Assembly (NCBI RefSeq): GCF_000347175.1
Contig: NZ_ANIK01000035.1
Span: 167,501 to 194,662 of the forward strand
DNA from: Leptospira alstonii serovar Sichuan str. 79601
GTDB lineage: Bacteria > Spirochaetota > Leptospiria > Leptospirales > Leptospiraceae
Length of the DNA stretch: 27,162 bases
Reading direction: 5' to 3'
The notes under the pieces are model-generated. The model made no database searches and had not been told where the DNA came from. It was given only the letters and a program-made list of their open reading frames with translations. Positions 23,687 to 27,162 of this stretch are shown in pieces. Position 1 is the first letter of the stretch; every line of letters starts with the position of its first letter. The translations under genes and the position numbers were made by a program.

Positions 23687-23944
23687 TCATCTAAAGTAAA
23701 GTTGAATCAAGACCCGATCTCCATAGTTTGCTCTTTCTTGATTCCCTTGTTCCACCTCGACGATCCGTTGGCCAATCTTCCAATAACTCGTCAGAGAGAT
23801 CTTGTTCCAATCAGAGTTCGCAGTTGATTGAAAATCTTCATAGATTTGAGATATGTCCGTCAAGAGCGAGTGATAGGATTTTTGCGAAAGACCAAGTGAA
23901 GAAGGAGAATTTTGAATTCTCATAGGAAAATTGAATCCATTCAA
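23687..23944 (-). pseudogene. 5' fragment of a second DUF1016 gene
   Basis: This 85-codon frame encodes the start of a DUF1016 N-terminal domain (LSQKSYHSLLTDISQIYEDF, then SYWKIGQRIVEVEQGNQERA) and stops right after VLIQLYFR. Its first 30-odd codons resemble, but differ at DNA level from, the copy at 19756, while the following 148 bp (23698-23845) are identical to it. It is therefore the start of a diverged paralogue that is cut off where the cassette begins. It follows hsdM by 72 bases and is followed by the cassette promoter. Confidence 0.85.
23698..23845. repeat. 148-bp direct repeat, right copy
   Basis: Identical by eye to 19522-19669 and in the same reading frame of DUF1016. Recombination between the copies would delete 4,176 bp (the whole cassette) and join the hsdM-proximal DUF1016 start to the distal DUF1016-SNase body in frame. 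Confidence 0.93.
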
Positions 23945-23975
23945 TCTAAAAAGTCGAGACCAAAAAAACTACAAA

Positions 23976-24015
23976 CGATTCTAATTTTTCAATAGATTTT
24001 AAGAAATTAGAATCG
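23976..24015 (-). terminator. Possible terminator after hsdM
   Basis: A perfect 12-bp inverted repeat (23976-23987 with 24004-24015, 16-base loop) abuts the hsdM stop codon. On the minus strand a seven-T tract follows about nine bases beyond the stem (plus-strand A-run about 23963-23969). The stem is AT-rich and the T-run is displaced, so it may terminate only partially. Confidence 0.55.
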
Positions 24016-25509
24016 CTATTCATTATCGTTTAAAACGGCTAAAATTTCTCGAAAACTCTCAAGACCTGCTTCTAAATTTTCTATAATGTCATCCGCGAGT
24101 ACATCTGGATCGGGCAAATTCTCAAGGTCGGATAACGACTTATCTTTGATCCAGGTAATGTCTAAATTCTTTTTGTCACGATTAGAAAGTTCCTCATAGG
24201 TGAACTTTCTCCATCTTCCTTCCGGATTTTTCTCAGGATGATAGGTTTCCTTTCTTTTATTTCTGTTTTCCGGATTATAACAATTAATAAAATCTTTCAG
24301 ATCTCCAAATTTGAGAGAATTCTTTTTGAGAGTGTGGTGAATATTGGTTCGATAGTCGTAAAACCAAATTTCTTTTGTTTGGCGTTCTTTAGCGGCAGGC
24401 TTGGCGTCAAAGAACAGAACATTCGCCTTTACACCATGCGCATAGAAAATCCCGGTCGGAAGACGAAGGATCGTATGAAGATCTACGGTCTCCATCAATT
24501 TAACTCGAATTGTTTCACCCGCACCACCTTCAAAAAGAACGTTATCCGGAAGAACGACCGCGGCTTTGCCCGTTGTTTTAAGAATGGTCCGAATATGCTG
24601 TAAAAAATTCAGTTGTTTGTTACTTGTGCTTTCCCAAAAATCCTGGCGATTGTATGTAAGGTCCTCTTTTTTTTGCTCCCCTTGATCGTTCGTAATTTTT
24701 GAACTGCTTTTTTTACCAAACGGAGGATTGGCCAAAACGTAATCGTATCGAACACCGGGATCGGCAATCAATGCATCTGTTGGAGAAATAAAATTCTCGG
24801 AATCGATATCACCTATATTGTGTAAAAATAAATTCATGAGTGCAAGACGACGGGTTCCCGCAACGATCTCATTTCCAAAGAACGTTTTAAACTTAAGAAA
24901 TTTCTTTTGCTCTTTGTTCAAATCCTGTTTCGTGATAAAGTCATACGCCGCTAAAAAGAAACCGCCGGTACCGCAAGCGGGATCGGCAATCGTTTTTTCC
25001 GGCTCCGGACGAATACATTCCACCATTGCCTTGATCAAAGCACGCGGAGTAAAATATTGCCCTGCCCCACTCTTCGTATCTTCCGCATTTTTTTCCAAGA
25101 GTCCTTCGTAAATATCGCCTTTCACGTCGGTACCCATGAGAACCCAATTCTCTTTATCAATCATCTCAACGAGTTTACCGAGTTTCGCTGGATCTTGGAT
25201 TTTATTCTGACTTTTTACAAATATTTGTCCAAGAATACCCTGAGAGTTTGCCAATTCTCTAAGAAGAATATTATAGTGAAGTTCTAATTCAGCGCCCTTC
25301 TTATCGGTCAGACTCTCCCAATTGTATTGCTTTGGAATTGCGATTTTACGATCATAGGGCGGCCTTGAATATTCATGAGCCATTTTCAAAAATAAGAGAT
25401 ACGTCAACTGTTCCAGATAATCTCCGTAGCCGACCCCGTCGTCTCGAAGCATATTGCAAAAGGACCAAACCTTTCCGATGATTCCGTTTGTTTGAGAAGT
25501 TGCACTCAT
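24016..25509 (-). CDS. hsdM: Type I restriction-modification N6-adenine methyltransferase subunit
   Basis: This 497-aa HsdM has an N-terminal helical domain (about 5-130), the conserved entry GAGQYFTPR (148-156), S-adenosylmethionine motif DPACGTGGF (176-184) and catalytic motif IV NPPF (261-264). With HsdS it methylates adenine within a bipartite site. Its start overlaps the hsdS stop by four bases (ATGA). The order hsdS-hsdM is the reverse of the common one. No hsdR is in the window; it could lie beyond the insertion sequence. The gene itself appears intact, but without a full HsdS it is probably non-functional unless another specificity subunit is supplied. Confidence 0.95.
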   Translation of the reverse strand: MSATSQTNGIIGKVWSFCNMLRDDGVGYGDYLEQLTYLLFLKMAHEYSRPPYDRKIAIPKQYNWESLTDKKGAELELHYNILLRELANSQGILGQIFVKSQNKIQDPAKLGKLVEMIDKENWVLMGTDVKGDIYEGLLEKNAEDTKSGAGQYFTPRALIKAMVECIRPEPEKTIADPACGTGGFFLAAYDFITKQDLNKEQKKFLKFKTFFGNEIVAGTRRLALMNLFLHNIGDIDSENFISPTDALIADPGVRYDYVLANPPFGKKSSSKITNDQGEQKKEDLTYNRQDFWESTSNKQLNFLQHIRTILKTTGKAAVVLPDNVLFEGGAGETIRVKLMETVDLHTILRLPTGIFYAHGVKANVLFFDAKPAAKERQTKEIWFYDYRTNIHHTLKKNSLKFGDLKDFINCYNPENRNKRKETYHPEKNPEGRWRKFTYEELSNRDKKNLDITWIKDKSLSDLENLPDPDVLADDIIENLEAGLESFREILAVLNDNE

Positions 25510-26639
25510 TCCTTTGTTTTTTTCCTTTTCTTTGCAGGCGTTTTTTTTACGGACTTAGGAACGATCGCTCCTTTACCTTCCGGAACATATCCTTTCTTTC
25601 GCATCCAACTCAAAGCTGTAAAAAATCTGGAGCGCGAAAGTTTTAATTTTTCAGGAGACCAATTTTCTCTAGACTCGTAGACAATTTCTTCATCACTCGG
25701 TTTTTTTCCTTCCAATATGAGATTATTCCAGCCTGCGTAGAGCGTTGCAAAAATTTCGGCTTGTTCCTTATCCATTTTCAAAGTAGCTTCAATCAGGTTT
25801 CGAATTCTACCTTGCTCATCGGGATTCGATACTTCGGAAACTTTATCGATAACTTTCTGCAATCCTCGCTTGGATAAATAAGTATAACCTATTTTTTGCA
25901 TTTGAATCCCAAAGTAATTCGCTTTCAGAGCGCGAGATTCCACAAGCTTCAAATGCGGAAAGTCATCCGGACCCGCCGCGTCCTTAACAGGATTTCTCCC
26001 CAAAGAGATCCCAATATAAGATTCTACCAAATGAGAAATCTTTTCACATTTTACGTGATTTAGATTTTCTAAATATTTCGATTGCTTTTCGTGGGCGTCT
26101 ATGACCATTGCAATCACTCCGGCATGTAATTCCGTAGTCGATATATCCGGGACAAGGCGAGGGAATTGAATCAGATTTCCATTGTCAGCATTCTGTTTCT
26201 TACTCGTTTTCTTTTTAGAATTCGCATTCGTTTTTTGGAATATACTTTCTTTCTCTGCGCGAATTCTTTCCAAAAGCACTGACGCAGGCTCGTCATTCGG
26301 ATCCTGTGCCACCAACTTTCCTGCAAATGCTTTTTTCAATATGCTTTGCCGAAGGGATTCTGCTTGTTTGAGAGAAGATTGGATGGTTTCTTCGAGTTTG
26401 TCGCAGACGCTGAGCCGAGATTCGATTTCTTGAACGATTTCTTGTTGTTCGAGAAGTGTTGGTATAAGAAATTGCAAACTCTTAATTTCTTCAGAATTGA
26501 TATTATTCACACCGCTTGAAGATTTGGCCATTAATTCTATTTGATTTCTGATACCTATAGAAGAAAGTAAATGAAGCAAAAACTGAGGGTCTATTTTTTT
26601 ATGCATTGGCCGCAATCGAATCAAATAGCCAGCAAACAA
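25506..26639 (-). pseudogene. hsdS: Type I specificity subunit, 5'-truncated by an IS, with a C-terminal extension
   Basis: The remaining 377 codons begin near the end of a target-recognition domain (GYLIRLRP, SSGVNNINSEEIKSL). They continue through the conserved coiled-coil spacer with EQQEIVQEIESRLSVCDKLE and RQSILKKAFAGKLV (about 60-110). An unusual extension of about 220 residues follows, with a Lys-rich tail. The upstream sequence at about 26643 switches to the end of an insertion sequence, so the first recognition domain and most of the second are lost. A TTG at 26639 is merely the first possible start in the open frame. DNA recognition by this fragment is unlikely, although truncated HsdS halves can sometimes dimerise. 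Confidence 0.85.
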
Positions 26640-26642
26640 ATA

Positions 26643-27162
26643 AGGCCCTTCGGAGAATTTCGTGGGAAGAAACTACTTCATAAATGACGGTGAGAAGAGG
26701 TTGCAGATGAGTTTCGAGCAAATTTCGTCATTGCAAAATCATAACATAACCAATGAATAATATTCCTAATGAACGCAAACGAAAACTTAGAAAAACATTA
26801 CTCTCTCCTTTTAGGAATCTCATCACCTTGGTCGGTTGAAACCGTAGAATTAAATATCGCAGCAAAGAAAGTAGATATCGAAGTCTCATACGATGAGCGG
26901 GAAGCTGTAGAGTGTCCGGATTGTGGTAAAAAATGTCCTCGGAAAGATCATACAGAAAAAAGAACCTGGCGCCATTTGGATACGATGCAATTCCAGACAT
27001 TGATTCATGCTCGAATCCCACGCGCTCAATGTGAAGCTCACGGCGTAAGAAACGTAAAGTTGCCTTGGAGCGAACCGTATTCCCGGTTTACGTTGTTGTT
27101 TGTAAAATTCGCAATCGATGTAATCAAAGCCTGCGGGAATGTATCGGACGCGGCAGCGCTTT
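26643..27162 (+). mobile_element. ISL3-family insertion sequence, left end (runs off the window)
   Basis: The element begins at about 26643-26644 (GGCCCTTCGG), where hsdS homology stops, and contains an ISL3-type transposase start at 26769. Only the left end is visible, so the inverted repeat and target duplication cannot be confirmed. The boundary is estimated from the loss of HsdS similarity. Confidence 0.75.
26769..27162 (+). CDS. ISL3-family transposase, N-terminal part
   Basis: The first 131 codons are present and the gene continues beyond the window. The N-terminal zinc-finger region has Cys49 and Cys52 in VECPDCGKKC, then WRHLD (67-71), then Cys88 and His91 in QCEAHGV, followed by LPWSEPYSRFT, the usual ISL3 order. 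The DDE catalytic residues would lie further downstream. An in-frame ATG at 26769 is chosen as the start. The gene lies opposite to and upstream of the interrupted hsdS. Confidence 0.88.
   Translation, partial: MNANENLEKHYSLLLGISSPWSVETVELNIAAKKVDIEVSYDEREAVECPDCGKKCPRKDHTEKRTWRHLDTMQFQTLIHARIPRAQCEAHGVRNVKLPWSEPYSRFTLLFVKFAIDVIKACGNVSDAAAL

Noticed and set aside
26728..27021. 97-codon minus-strand frame in the IS
   Set aside because: It is a shadow of the ISL3-type transposase reading frame on the plus strand.

Overview
The window looks like chromosomal DNA of a pathogenic-clade Leptospira. The evidence is the moderate-to-low GC, a leucine-rich-repeat exported protein, a LruC-domain lipoprotein, a sphingomyelinase-family protein with the N-terminal layout of leptospiral Sph proteins, and the mixture of short interspersed repeats and insertion-sequence debris. 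The genus is an inference from gene families; no rRNA or tRNA is present to confirm it.

Layout, left to right. 1-771 is non-coding and carries a 101-bp MITE-like element. 772-3064 (+) holds a class-3-type aldehyde dehydrogenase with its terminator, then a secreted LRR protein. 3209-7428 (-) is a self-contained exosortase system: an 880-aa membrane protein with a VIT-like domain and a PEP-CTERM tail, followed by an exosortase that appears fused to an EpsI-like domain. A broken 5' duplicate of the 880-aa gene lies just upstream (7559-7690). 8082-10146 (-) is a housekeeping cluster: coaE, a SPOR-domain protein and a conserved hypothetical. 10306-13406 (+) holds a LruC-domain lipoprotein and a PAS histidine kinase/NarL-type regulator pair. 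13478-15759 (+) has a small membrane protein, a MarR regulator with an apparently leaderless promoter and palindromic operator, an HXXEE membrane protein, and a 5'-truncated, twice-frameshifted paralogue of the first membrane protein. 16133-18058 (+) encodes a sphingomyelinase-family protein with a 45-bp tandem repeat and substitutions at three active-site or metal-site positions. 18059-18662 holds a second MITE copy and a structured repeat-like sequence.

18663-27162 is a layered defence island, all on the minus strand until the IS at the right edge. It contains a type I restriction-modification remnant (hsdS truncated by an ISL3-type insertion sequence, then hsdM), and a DUF1016-N + staphylococcal-nuclease-like fusion with a frameshift. 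Between them is a tight four-gene cassette: an unknown helical 189-aa protein, a QueC-like PP-loop ATPase, an XRE-ImmA/IrrE metallopeptidase and a PIN-like nuclease. The cassette is bracketed by a 148-bp direct repeat, identical by eye, inside two DUF1016 reading frames. Recombination between the repeats would remove 4,176 bp and leave one DUF1016-SNase gene next to hsdM.

The cassette is the best candidate for an undescribed system. QueC-like proteins are known in the QatABCD and type IV CBASS defence systems, but the partners those systems require are absent here.
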